Of a stretch of DNA of 64,000 nucleotides, positions 21,302 to 29,043 are shown in pieces. The position numbers and the translations under genes were made by a program. Source of the DNA: Bacteroidota bacterium. Its GTDB lineage: Bacteria; Bacteroidota; JABWAT01. The notes below the pieces were generated by a model. That model was not told the DNA's origin and ran no database searches. It was given only the letters and a program-made list of their open reading frames with translations. Location of the stretch: positions 296,930-360,929 of the forward strand of contig JAKLJL010000003.1 in NCBI GenBank assembly GCA_023151185.1, given 5' to 3'. Each line of letters begins with the position of its first letter. Position 1 is the stretch's first letter.

Positions 21302-21333
21302 TACCGGCTTCAAAAAACCGGCATTTTTGTCCT
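21302..21333 (+). terminator. Probable intrinsic terminator
   Basis: taccggcttcaaaaaaccggcatttttgt stem with T-run. Confidence 0.5.
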
Positions 21334-21357
21334 TATTCTTTCCCGAAAGAGGACTTT

Positions 21358-21600
21358 ATGCCCGGGCAATGCGAAACCTGTTTTTTCTCCGCTTTTTCAA
21401 CCGGATCCTTTGACCGGTGCAAACTGGCTGAACAGTTAAAAGAAAAACCGGAAAGACTTTCCGGCGAGTATTACTTTGCGGTTAAACCCTTTTTTTATTT
21501 TCAGGTTCACCGGAAGGCAAGCTGCACAGCTTTCAGAGAAAAGGAAAAAGAACTGGTTCCTGCCGGATGGCCACTGAAGTCACTGAAAAAGTCACTTTAA
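21358..21600 (+). CDS. Small cysteine-containing protein
   Basis: About 80 aa from ATG at 21358 (MPGQCETCFFSAFSTGSFDRCKLAEQL...SCTAF), preceded by gaaagagga; ORF track start at 21247 is likely too long. Confidence 0.55.
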   Translation: MPGQCETCFFSAFSTGSFDRCKLAEQLKEKPERLSGEYYFAVKPFFYFQVHRKASCTAFREKEKELVPAGWPLKSLKKSL

Positions 21601-23679
21601 TACAACCAGTTTCCCGGTTGCACTGCTATTTCCTGCAACCAGCCTGAAAAAGTAAATTCCCGAAGACATCCCGGCAGCACCCACCCGGAAGGCCTGACCA
21701 CCTGCAGGCAGAAATCCGGTCTTTTTCTCAAGTACCAGTTTTCCCTCGGTTGAGTATAATTGAAAAGAAACCTGCCCGGCATGTTTCAGATTGAACCGGA
21801 TGGTGGTTTCCGGATTGAACGGATTCGGGTAAACGGAGATCAGGCTGAACTCCTCTGCCTGCGGATCTTCAACGCCAACGGGTGTGCCCGTAAACCGGAT
21901 GCGGATGCGTTTATCCAGCCGGGGGCTTCCAGGCTTATCCGGCTGAAATGAGAAGAGGGCTGAAACTACCCCGGCTTTGGTTATTTTTTGCGGGAAAAAG
22001 GAAATTCCCACCCTGACTGAATCGGCGGGGCCAACCGAAAACCGGAACGGAACAATTTCACAGGCAGCAGGCGGAAGTGTTTTCGGATCCAGTGTAACGG
22101 AAACTGAATCCGGCCCGGTGCCGGTATTGATTACCCAGACGGCGGTATCCAGACGGGCGGTTTTCAGATCGACATCTCCCAGGTTAAGCAGTGCGGTCTG
22201 GAGGGTGATTACGGGTGTTGGCACTGAATTTCCGGTTACCCTGAGTTTAACTGGTTGGTTAACGAAAACCAAATTCAAAGAATCAGCCGCCTCCTTTTCA
22301 GAAAGCGGTGTCCAGGAAAATTCAAGTTCTGTGTGTTCTGCCGGAAAGGTTTCGGCCGGGAATCCGGTCAAAGCAACAAGTTCCCCTTTAAATGCATCCG
22401 GAATCTGGATGGAAGTGAGAACAGTTGTGAAGGTTCCGCCGTTTGCAAAGGACAGCCGTATTTTGGATTCTTTTCCCGGGAGTCCGTTGCCCAGATTCAG
22501 CAGAACCGGGAGTTCAGGAGTGAACCGGTCCGGAACCGGCAATGGAGAACTCCAGGGTCCGCCATAGGCGCCCGGGTCAGAAAGCTGACCACCGCGGGCG
22601 GGGATTTTTGCTTTTTCGGGGAAAGACGGATCAGCAGGATCCTGAACGGAGGGATCACCCTGATCAACCAGCGGCGAAGATTCCTTCAGCACCAGACCGG
22701 TTGGCCCAAAACGGGGCTCCAGAGTTGAATTCCCAGTTCCAGTTAGCACTGTTTCGGTGGAATTGTATTCTGCCCGGACGAGAGTGTTTCCTCCATCCTG
22801 GATTTCTGTTCCGGTTACCTGATGGTTGTTTCTGAAAATATTGGCAACCAGTTCCACCTTTGATCCCGGATAGAGCAAAAGTCCACCCCCGGCACCAGGG
22901 TTACTTCCGGTAACGGCTTCTGCCCGGTTGCTGATAATCGTGTTCTGCCGGATCTGATTCGCCAGATTATTCCCCGGCAGGACATTGTTAACCCAGATTC
23001 CGCCTCCGCCATAAGCAGGGATGCCCGGGGAAGCCTGAAAAACCCGGTTTCCGACAAGAATATTGTTAGAGACGATAGCTCCTGAACAATAATTCAGCAC
23101 AATCCCGCCACCGTACATTCCCGAATTCCCGTCAATGACATTATTCCGGATCAATGGTGATCCGTCACCGGCACGGATTCCGCCACCACCTGAACTGGAA
23201 AGTCCCGACGTCCAGTGGGCGGTGTTACCGGTGATCCGGTTAAAGCAAATTGTCGGTGATGCAAAGGCAGACAGAATTCCACCGCCTTCCCGGTAAACTC
23301 CGGCCCCGTGTTCATCTGTCCACCGGGTTCCGGTTCCACCCGTTAAAGTGAATCCCGCCAGAACCGATTCCCGGGTTTCATGGTCAATAAACAGAACACA
23401 ACTTCCTGTATCCGCATGGGCCGGGTTGCTTCCATTAATCACGGTTGAGTTAATGTCGCCGAAATCTCCTGTCAGGATAAACCTGGAGGCAACGGTTATT
23501 TTTTTTCCGGTAAACCGGATGTTTTCGTAATAGATTCCGGGTGCAACCAGAACGGTATCCCCTGCTTTTGCTGCTGAAATGGCAGCCTGAATAGAGGAAA
23601 AGTTTCCGGGTACCTGAAGCTGCCCGGATTGCACCAGTAGGGGTGTTACTGAGAAAAGAAGCGTAAGAACGGATTTCAT
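21592..23679 (-). CDS. Secreted right-handed beta-helix (pectin-lyase-fold) protein with T9SS sorting domain
   Basis: 695 aa; signal peptide; VPGNFSSIQAAISAAKAGDTVLVAPGIYYENI; NTIISNRAE / NVIDGNSGMYGGGI repeats; C-term SVYPNPFNPETTIRFNLKHAGQV. Confidence 0.9.
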   Translation of the reverse strand: MKSVLTLLFSVTPLLVQSGQLQVPGNFSSIQAAISAAKAGDTVLVAPGIYYENIRFTGKKITVASRFILTGDFGDINSTVINGSNPAHADTGSCVLFIDHETRESVLAGFTLTGGTGTRWTDEHGAGVYREGGGILSAFASPTICFNRITGNTAHWTSGLSSSGGGGIRAGDGSPLIRNNVIDGNSGMYGGGIVLNYCSGAIVSNNILVGNRVFQASPGIPAYGGGGIWVNNVLPGNNLANQIRQNTIISNRAEAVTGSNPGAGGGLLLYPGSKVELVANIFRNNHQVTGTEIQDGGNTLVRAEYNSTETVLTGTGNSTLEPRFGPTGLVLKESSPLVDQGDPSVQDPADPSFPEKAKIPARGGQLSDPGAYGGPWSSPLPVPDRFTPELPVLLNLGNGLPGKESKIRLSFANGGTFTTVLTSIQIPDAFKGELVALTGFPAETFPAEHTELEFSWTPLSEKEAADSLNLVFVNQPVKLRVTGNSVPTPVITLQTALLNLGDVDLKTARLDTAVWVINTGTGPDSVSVTLDPKTLPPAACEIVPFRFSVGPADSVRVGISFFPQKITKAGVVSALFSFQPDKPGSPRLDKRIRIRFTGTPVGVEDPQAEEFSLISVYPNPFNPETTIRFNLKHAGQVSFQLYSTEGKLVLEKKTGFLPAGGQAFRVGAAGMSSGIYFFRLVAGNSSATGKLVVLK

Positions 23680-23765
23680 CTGGACCTCCTGTTTGGATAA
23701 ACAAAGGTCAGAATGTTCAGAAACTCAGTCGTCCGGATGCAGGAATCGGGACTTTGGAGACGGTT

Positions 23766-24926
23766 TCAGGCTGCTTTGGGGGACTTGGTTTGTAAGCTTT
23801 TCCGGAATTCTGTCGGTGTCTTCCCGGTCATTTTTCTGAAAGAGGCATTGAAGACCGTTTTTGAATTAAATCCGGATTCGAAGGCGAGATCCAGAACCGT
23901 CCGGTGAGCCTGTGCAGGGTCACTAAGCAGGGTTATCAGGGATTCGACCCGGAATCCGTTGATATAATCATAAAAATTCCGGTTCAGTTTTTCATTGATA
24001 ACCTGGGAGAGATACTTTGGTAAAATTCCGGATTGATCTGCCAGATCATTCAGTGTCAAGGTCGGATTCAGATAGGGTTTTTTATCCCGCATACATTTCT
24101 GGATTCGCTGCAGGTAGTCTGTTTTTTCAGATTCAGTCAGCAGGGAAGTTCCATATCTGGGTTTGGGCTGTTCATCCAGCAGTGTTGCCTGAACAGGCCG
24201 GTGCCTCAATCCTTTCTGGATCAGGAGGTTGGCAAACAGGAAATTAATTCCGATAGACAGCCACAGCAGTGTGGTAAAAACGGCAGGACTTCCGGTTTGA
24301 AGCCGGTTCAGCATCCAGGCAGTGAAATCCAGCAACCACATTCCGGTAAAAGCAACCACAACAAGAAGAAGCCAGGACAGGGTCATCCCGTCCGTCGAGG
24401 AAAATTTCTGTTTCAGTCTTATCCGCCAGGTTAAAATAGTATTGGCAGTCAGAACAAGACAAAAAACGGTAAAGAGATGCAAAACCGGCATTGCAAATGG
24501 TCTGGCAGATTCAGGAAGAAATCCGGTCTGGAGCAGATGCACCTTAAGGTCTTCAGATTCAAAATGAAATCCATAAATTGTCAGGCCGGTGTAGAGAAGA
24601 AAAGGGAAAAAGAAAAAGGGGTCAGACGGCAGCCACCTGAAACCATGGACAGTCAGAGACCGGGTGTAAAAATAGAGAAGAGGTCCGAATAAATAGCCGC
24701 ACGAGAACCCAAAAACAATCAGTGAACTGAGCTCAAAATACTGATCTGCATTTTTCTGCATAAAAAAGGAGGCCAGAAGGAATGCATTTGCAAGGAGAAA
24801 GAACCCGAGAAACCAACGGTCTGCCTTTTTCTTCCCTGAGGTAAATAAAAAAACTGAAAAAGCCAGAAGGAGAACAGCGGTTACAAGCGAGAGCAAATCA
24901 ATAAAGCCAACCCGGACCATAAACAA
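23766..24926 (-). CDS. Membrane-embedded AraC-family transcriptional regulator
   Basis: 386 aa; multiple N-terminal TM helices and C-terminal AraC HTH (LTLNDLADQSGILPKYLSQVINEKLNRNFYDYINGFRVESLITLL...DLAFESGFNSKTVFNASFRKMTGKTPTEFRKS). Confidence 0.9.
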   Translation of the reverse strand: MFMVRVGFIDLLSLVTAVLLLAFSVFLFTSGKKKADRWFLGFFLLANAFLLASFFMQKNADQYFELSSLIVFGFSCGYLFGPLLYFYTRSLTVHGFRWLPSDPFFFFPFLLYTGLTIYGFHFESEDLKVHLLQTGFLPESARPFAMPVLHLFTVFCLVLTANTILTWRIRLKQKFSSTDGMTLSWLLLVVVAFTGMWLLDFTAWMLNRLQTGSPAVFTTLLWLSIGINFLFANLLIQKGLRHRPVQATLLDEQPKPRYGTSLLTESEKTDYLQRIQKCMRDKKPYLNPTLTLNDLADQSGILPKYLSQVINEKLNRNFYDYINGFRVESLITLLSDPAQAHRTVLDLAFESGFNSKTVFNASFRKMTGKTPTEFRKSLQTKSPKAA

Positions 24927-25062
24927 CTCATTTTTTAGCTGTGGTGATACGAACCGGGACCCGGTGAACCCTTTCTGTTTCCTGCCCGTCCGGATTATAT
25001 TTTATTTAGTCCTGAAAGTTCCCTTCTGGGGTTAGGTTTCTAAAGGAAGGGCAATAAAAAAA

Positions 25063-25327
25063 CCAGTCGGTTGACTGGCTTTTTGCGGAAAAGGGGGGAT
25101 TCCCCAAGACCCGCAAAGCGGGCCGACGGGTCCGGGCCAGTCTTTAGACGGCCTTGGAGAACCCCCGATACCCTGACGGGTATACCAGTTTTCGAGACCG
25201 TCGCATTCAACCCCTCTGCCACTTTTCCATGTAGTTTACCTTTAGAATTCAAATTTCAGAACAAATTTCTCGGCGGTAAAGTGGGAGATTCTCCATGACT
25301 GATCAGTTGACGGAAGCAATAAAAAAG
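25063..25327 (-). repeat. Tandem 265-bp unit A (tRNA-Ser-like gene + terminator hairpin + spacer)
   Basis: ccagtcggttgactgg marker at 25063, 25328 and 25593: two exact 265-bp periods. Confidence 0.95.
25086..25228 (-). pseudogene. tRNA-Ser(CGA)-like gene copy A interrupted in the T-loop by a 56-nt insertion (25103-25158)
   Basis: Acceptor, D-arm, CGA anticodon loop and variable arm recognisable; ggggattc|56 nt|gaaccccc versus ggggattcgaaccccc in copy C; T>G-type change in the D-loop and weakened anticodon stem. Functional status unknown. Confidence 0.8.
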
Positions 25328-25592
25328 CCAGTCGGTTGACTGGCTTTTTGCGGAAAAGGGGGGATTCCCCAAGACCCGCAAAGCGGGCCGACGGGTCCGG
25401 GCCAGTCTTTATACGGCCTTGGAGAACCCCCGATACCCTGACGGGTATACCAGTTTTCGAGACCGTCGCATTCAACCACTCTGCCACTTTTCCCTGTGGT
25501 TTACCTTTAGAATTTAAATTTCAGAGCAAATTTCTCGGCGGTAAAGTGGGAGATTCCCCATGACTGATCAGTTGACGGAGGCAATAAAAAAG
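25328..25592 (-). repeat. Tandem 265-bp unit B (tRNA-Ser-like gene + terminator hairpin + spacer)
   Basis: Same marker spacing; near-identical to unit A including the 56-nt insertion. Confidence 0.95.
25351..25493 (-). pseudogene. tRNA-Ser(CGA)-like gene copy B interrupted in the T-loop by a 56-nt insertion (25368-25423)
   Basis: Same insertion point; insert differs from copy A by gtctttatacgg versus gtctttagacgg. Confidence 0.8.
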
Positions 25593-25614
25593 CCAGTCGG
25601 TTGACTGGCTTTTT
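25584..25614 (-). terminator. Intrinsic terminator downstream of tRNA-Ser copy C
   Basis: Minus strand: aaaaGCCAGTCaaccGACTGGCtttttt; equivalents at about 25054-25085 and 25319-25349. Confidence 0.8.
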
Positions 25615-25615
25615 G

Positions 25616-25702
25616 CGGAAAAGGGGGGATTCGAACCCCCGATACCCTGACGGGTATAACGGTTTTCGAGACCGTCGCATTCAACCACTCTGCCACTTTT
25701 CC
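25616..25702 (-). tRNA. tRNA-Ser(CGA), intact copy C
   Basis: Reverse complement GGAAAAGTGGCAGAGTGGTTGAATGCGACGGTCTCGAAAACCGTTATACCCGTCAGGGTATCGGGGGTTCGAATCCCCCCTTTTCC+G: full cloverleaf, long variable arm, CGA anticodon, G discriminator, CCA not encoded. Confidence 0.96.
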
Positions 25703-25772
25703 CTGGGTTGCAAACTTTTTCCTTTCTTTGCGTCCTCTCTGTCCGGTTCAGGTTGTTTCCCGGAATCCAACT

Positions 25773-26138
25773 TCATTCCAGGCTGTGGACAATGAGTTCA
25801 GCGGTTGCAATGTTCGAGGCCAGTGGAATGTTGTGAACGTTACAGACCCGCATCAGCATCTGAATATCCGGATCGTGCGGATGTTTATCCAGCGGATCCA
25901 CAATGAAAATGACCGCATTAATCTTTTTCTGGACGATCAGTGCAGCTATTTCAGCATCACCCCCATAAGGCCCTGAGGCCATTTTGGTCACTTCAAGGCC
26001 ACACTTTTCATTCATCAGGGTGCCGGTTGATTTGGTAGCAACCAGATTATACCGTTTCAGAAATGCCGTATTCTGCATAGCAAAGGCAACAATGTCAGCC
26101 TTTTTCCCGTCGTGTGCAATCAGGGCAATTGTTTTCAT
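25773..26138 (-). CDS. mgsA: Methylglyoxal synthase
   Basis: 121 aa; MKTIALIAHDGKKADIVAFA, LVATKSTGTL, ASGPYGGDAEIAALIV, FIVDPLDKHPHDPDIQMLMRVC. Confidence 0.95.
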   Translation of the reverse strand: MKTIALIAHDGKKADIVAFAMQNTAFLKRYNLVATKSTGTLMNEKCGLEVTKMASGPYGGDAEIAALIVQKKINAVIFIVDPLDKHPHDPDIQMLMRVCNVHNIPLASNIATAELIVHSLE

Positions 26139-26192
26139 AAACTTAAAAATCGGAGTTTATCCGGCTGAAGGCAATTTGAAACGGAGAAAAAT

Positions 26193-26693
26193 TTACTTAA
26201 TAAACTCTGCCGGTACCGTTTGCTTGATTTTCATGGCCTGATCTTCCGTCAGAAGAGTTTTCATCTTCAGAACGGGTTTTTTGTAACCGGTCTCCAGTTT
26301 CATCTTTTCCAGAACGGTTCCATTTACATAAAAAAGTATTGATTTCCCCTTTTTGGACTTCGCCAGAGAATTCAGTTTTTTCAGTCCGTCCTTAGTCAGG
26401 AACCAGGAAATCTGAAAATCTCCCTGCTTGTTCTTCACAAACTCCACTTTTTCCAGATCTGCCTGATCCAGTTGAATAACCGGATCCAGAACCAGAACAT
26501 CATTTTTTCCGTGAAGATCCTGAATCAGACTATCCGAAACTCCGTCAGCGGATTTGGCTTCGAGATGAATTCGGAAAACAAACGGATCCGGTTTGGGTAC
26601 CGAAGCAGGTTCCTGGGGTTTCTGAACCGGTTCAGAAGTCTGACAGCCAGCCACAAAACCGGTTAAAAGAACTAAAAGAAGGCCTTTTTTCAT
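26193..26693 (-). CDS. Lipoprotein with SecDF P1-head-like domain
   Basis: 166 aa; lipobox (LTGFVAGC); VLDPVIQLDQADLEKVEFVKNKQGDFQISWFLTKDGLKKLNSLAKSKKGKSILFYVNG resembles the SecD/DUF P1-head fold. Confidence 0.6.
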   Translation of the reverse strand: MKKGLLLVLLTGFVAGCQTSEPVQKPQEPASVPKPDPFVFRIHLEAKSADGVSDSLIQDLHGKNDVLVLDPVIQLDQADLEKVEFVKNKQGDFQISWFLTKDGLKKLNSLAKSKKGKSILFYVNGTVLEKMKLETGYKKPVLKMKTLLTEDQAMKIKQTVPAEFIK

Positions 26694-26694
26694 C

Positions 26695-27126
26695 TTATCC
26701 TTTCAGAAGTGCCAGATACCGGTCGGGTATATTGGCTGCTTTTCCGTTCTTATCCACAAATACCAGAACCGTATCTCCGGTATGAATCAATTCGGCTTTT
26801 TGATTATAAAGTTCATAGGCAATCGTCATGGCAACCCGTTTCCGTCCTGAAATCCAGGTGTGAACTGAAATCCGGTCTCCAATGTAAGCAGGACGTTTGA
26901 ATTCCAGATGTGCCGAAGCGACGACAGGAACGGCTTCCATCGAAAGGAAATCCTCAAAACTGATTCCTTTTTCCTTAAGAAAGTGGACCCGTGCAGATTC
27001 CATCCAGTTCAGGTAAACTGAGTTGTTGACATGGTGAAAAAAATCCAGTTCGTACGACTGGACTTCAGTTTCATAAATGACCGTATCTGAAAGTTTAGGG
27101 GTTACTTCATCCATTTTGGAAGCCAA
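26695..27126 (-). CDS. Acyl-CoA thioesterase (4HBT/YbgC-FadM family)
   Basis: 143 aa; YETEVQSYELDFFHHVNNSVYLNWMESARVHFLKEKG, hotdog motif. Confidence 0.9.
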   Translation of the reverse strand: MASKMDEVTPKLSDTVIYETEVQSYELDFFHHVNNSVYLNWMESARVHFLKEKGISFEDFLSMEAVPVVASAHLEFKRPAYIGDRISVHTWISGRKRVAMTIAYELYNQKAELIHTGDTVLVFVDKNGKAANIPDRYLALLKG

Positions 27127-27488
27127 TTCCTTTTAAGAAAGGTGAGAGAAATCCAGGCACCGGCAGCAGCACCTGCCACATCAAAAACCCAGTCGAGCGG
27201 ATCAGGGAACCGTCCCGGAATCAGGTTTTGATACAGTTCGTCGGTCAAAGCCATTAAGGCGGAAGCTGCAAGGGTAATCCGGAAAAAAAACCGGAACTCA
27301 GGGAAAGAGCCTTTCACCGCCCGCATCAGCAAAAATCCAAAACCGGAATATTCAAGGCAATGCAGAAGTTTATCTGGTGAAAGCTGAATGGCGTAAGGCA
27401 TTTTTTCGCCGGGTATCGACGACAATCCCAGAATCAGAAGGAGGTATGCAGTAACCGGAATCCAGAAAAAACCTGTCCGGTCAGACAT
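27102..27488 (-). CDS. VanZ-like membrane protein
   Basis: 128 aa; YLLLILGLSSIPG, DKLLHCLEYSGFGFLL, LTDELYQNLIPGRFPDPLDWVFDVAGAAAGA. Confidence 0.85.
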   Translation of the reverse strand: MSDRTGFFWIPVTAYLLLILGLSSIPGEKMPYAIQLSPDKLLHCLEYSGFGFLLMRAVKGSFPEFRFFFRITLAASALMALTDELYQNLIPGRFPDPLDWVFDVAGAAAGAWISLTFLKRNWLPKWMK

Positions 27489-29031
27489 TCAGAATCTCCC
27501 GGATTGCAGCAGGAATTGAAGGAATAAGTCCGGAAGCCGTCAATCCATATTCGGTTGTTTCTTTTACAGCCAGATCTGCTGCCAACCCATGCAGAAAAAC
27601 GCCATCTGCGGCAGCATCTTCAAGATAAGAACCCTGGGCGATAAGACCGGCAATTATTCCGGTTAGGACGTCGCCGGTTCCTGCTGTAGCCAGCCCGGTA
27701 TTTCCGGTTGGGTTAACAATTACCAGTCCGCCCGGAGAGGCAATCAGTGTATGGGGGCCTTTCAGGACGACGACCTGCTCAATTTTCATTGAAAAATTCC
27801 GGACGGCATCGACCGGATTTTCAGCAACTTCATCCGGAGTTAAACCGGTCAACCTGCAAAATTCTCCTAAATGAGGGGTCAGAATGACCGGTGCTTTAAT
27901 TTTCTTCCAGATCTCCTCCTGTCCGGCAATGGCGAAAAGTCCGTCGGCATCAAGAACGACCGGGAGTTCCGTTTCAATCAGAAGATTCTGAACAAACTGA
28001 ACGGTTTCGTCTGCTCTGCCAAGGCCGGGGCCAATTACCAGGCAATCAGTTTTTTCCAGCCGGTCAGCAAGAGCTGCCGTTTCCATACAACCGGGAGACC
28101 AGTCAACCGGGAAAACCAGGGCATCGGTCAGGCCGGAGGCAACGGCCGGGTAGGCGGTTCTGGACGTGACAAGGGTTACCATGCCTGCACCGGTCGAATA
28201 GGCAGACTTTGCTGCCAGAACCGGGGCACCATGCATGCCCTGAGATCCGCCGATCACCAAAACATGACCAGCTTCATATTTATGAATGGTTCTGTTTCTG
28301 ACCGGGAAAAAGCCGGATACATCTTCTTTCGAATTCAAACTGACCCGGGATTGATTGAGAAGCCGTGCCGGAATTCCGATATCCACAACCTCGATGGTGC
28401 CGGTACAAACCGGACCGTCGTTAACATAGAAACCCTGTTTAACTGCACCGAGGGCAAAAGTTCTTTCTGCCCGGACAACGGCATTTGCTGCCATTCCATT
28501 GTCAGGATTCAGTCCGGTTGGTAAATCCACAGAATAAGTTGTGAACGGATTGGCGTTCATCCATTCGACTGCACTGAAAATCAGCGGGGAAAGTTCTCTT
28601 CCCGCACTTCCGGTTCCCAGAATTGCATCAATGGTGACATCGGCAGGGGGCAGTTCCCAGATTTTTGAACTGTCACCGATCTGAATGACCGAAACTTCCA
28701 GGTCGCTGTCGAGTTCAGTAAGGCGGGTCAGAACGGTATACTGATGAAGGCAGTCCGGAGAGAGGTCTGTTAAGGGAAACAGGAGAACCACCGTAACTTT
28801 CCATCCGGAAGAAGCCAGATTACGGGCAATGACCATTCCGTCACCGCCATTATTTCCCTTCCCGCAGAAAACAGCCGCAACAGGATGCTTTATATCCTGA
28901 TGGCGGGAGGTGATTCTTGATGCGATGCCTCTTCCGGCGTTTTCCATCAGAACCAGTGAAGGGATTCCGACCTCTTCGATGGCATGGCGGTCAATTTCCC
29001 GCATCAGGGAAGACGTCAGAACTGGCAGCAT
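27481..29031 (-). CDS. nnr: Bifunctional NAD(P)H-hydrate epimerase / ADP-dependent NAD(P)H-hydrate dehydratase
   Basis: 516 aa; epimerase AVFCGKGNNGGDGMVIARNL, VDLPTGLNPDNG; kinase-fold VLVIGGSQGMHGAPVLAAKSAYSTGAGMVTL, LTPHLGEFCRL, NTGLATAGTGDVLTGIIAGLIAQG. Confidence 0.95.
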   Translation of the reverse strand: MLPVLTSSLMREIDRHAIEEVGIPSLVLMENAGRGIASRITSRHQDIKHPVAAVFCGKGNNGGDGMVIARNLASSGWKVTVVLLFPLTDLSPDCLHQYTVLTRLTELDSDLEVSVIQIGDSSKIWELPPADVTIDAILGTGSAGRELSPLIFSAVEWMNANPFTTYSVDLPTGLNPDNGMAANAVVRAERTFALGAVKQGFYVNDGPVCTGTIEVVDIGIPARLLNQSRVSLNSKEDVSGFFPVRNRTIHKYEAGHVLVIGGSQGMHGAPVLAAKSAYSTGAGMVTLVTSRTAYPAVASGLTDALVFPVDWSPGCMETAALADRLEKTDCLVIGPGLGRADETVQFVQNLLIETELPVVLDADGLFAIAGQEEIWKKIKAPVILTPHLGEFCRLTGLTPDEVAENPVDAVRNFSMKIEQVVVLKGPHTLIASPGGLVIVNPTGNTGLATAGTGDVLTGIIAGLIAQGSYLEDAAADGVFLHGLAADLAVKETTEYGLTASGLIPSIPAAIREILNV

Positions 29032-29043
29032 CGGTAGTTCCTG

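Noticed and set aside
25086-25493. Permuted tRNA genes
   Set aside because: The order of tRNA halves is normal (5' acceptor to 3' acceptor); the only anomaly is the T-loop insertion.
25063-25702. CRISPR-like array
   Set aside because: The repeat is a 265-bp tandem unit containing tRNA sequence; no short repeats with unique spacers.
25040-25795. ORFs at 25040-25252, 25071-25298, 25242-25487, 25336-25563 and 25601-25795
   Set aside because: They are translations through the repeated tRNA-Ser units and terminator hairpins (e.g. MTGFLRKRGDSP...), not proteins.
27871-28524. 217-aa plus-strand ORF opposite nnr
   Set aside because: Antisense to a well-supported bifunctional nnr gene.
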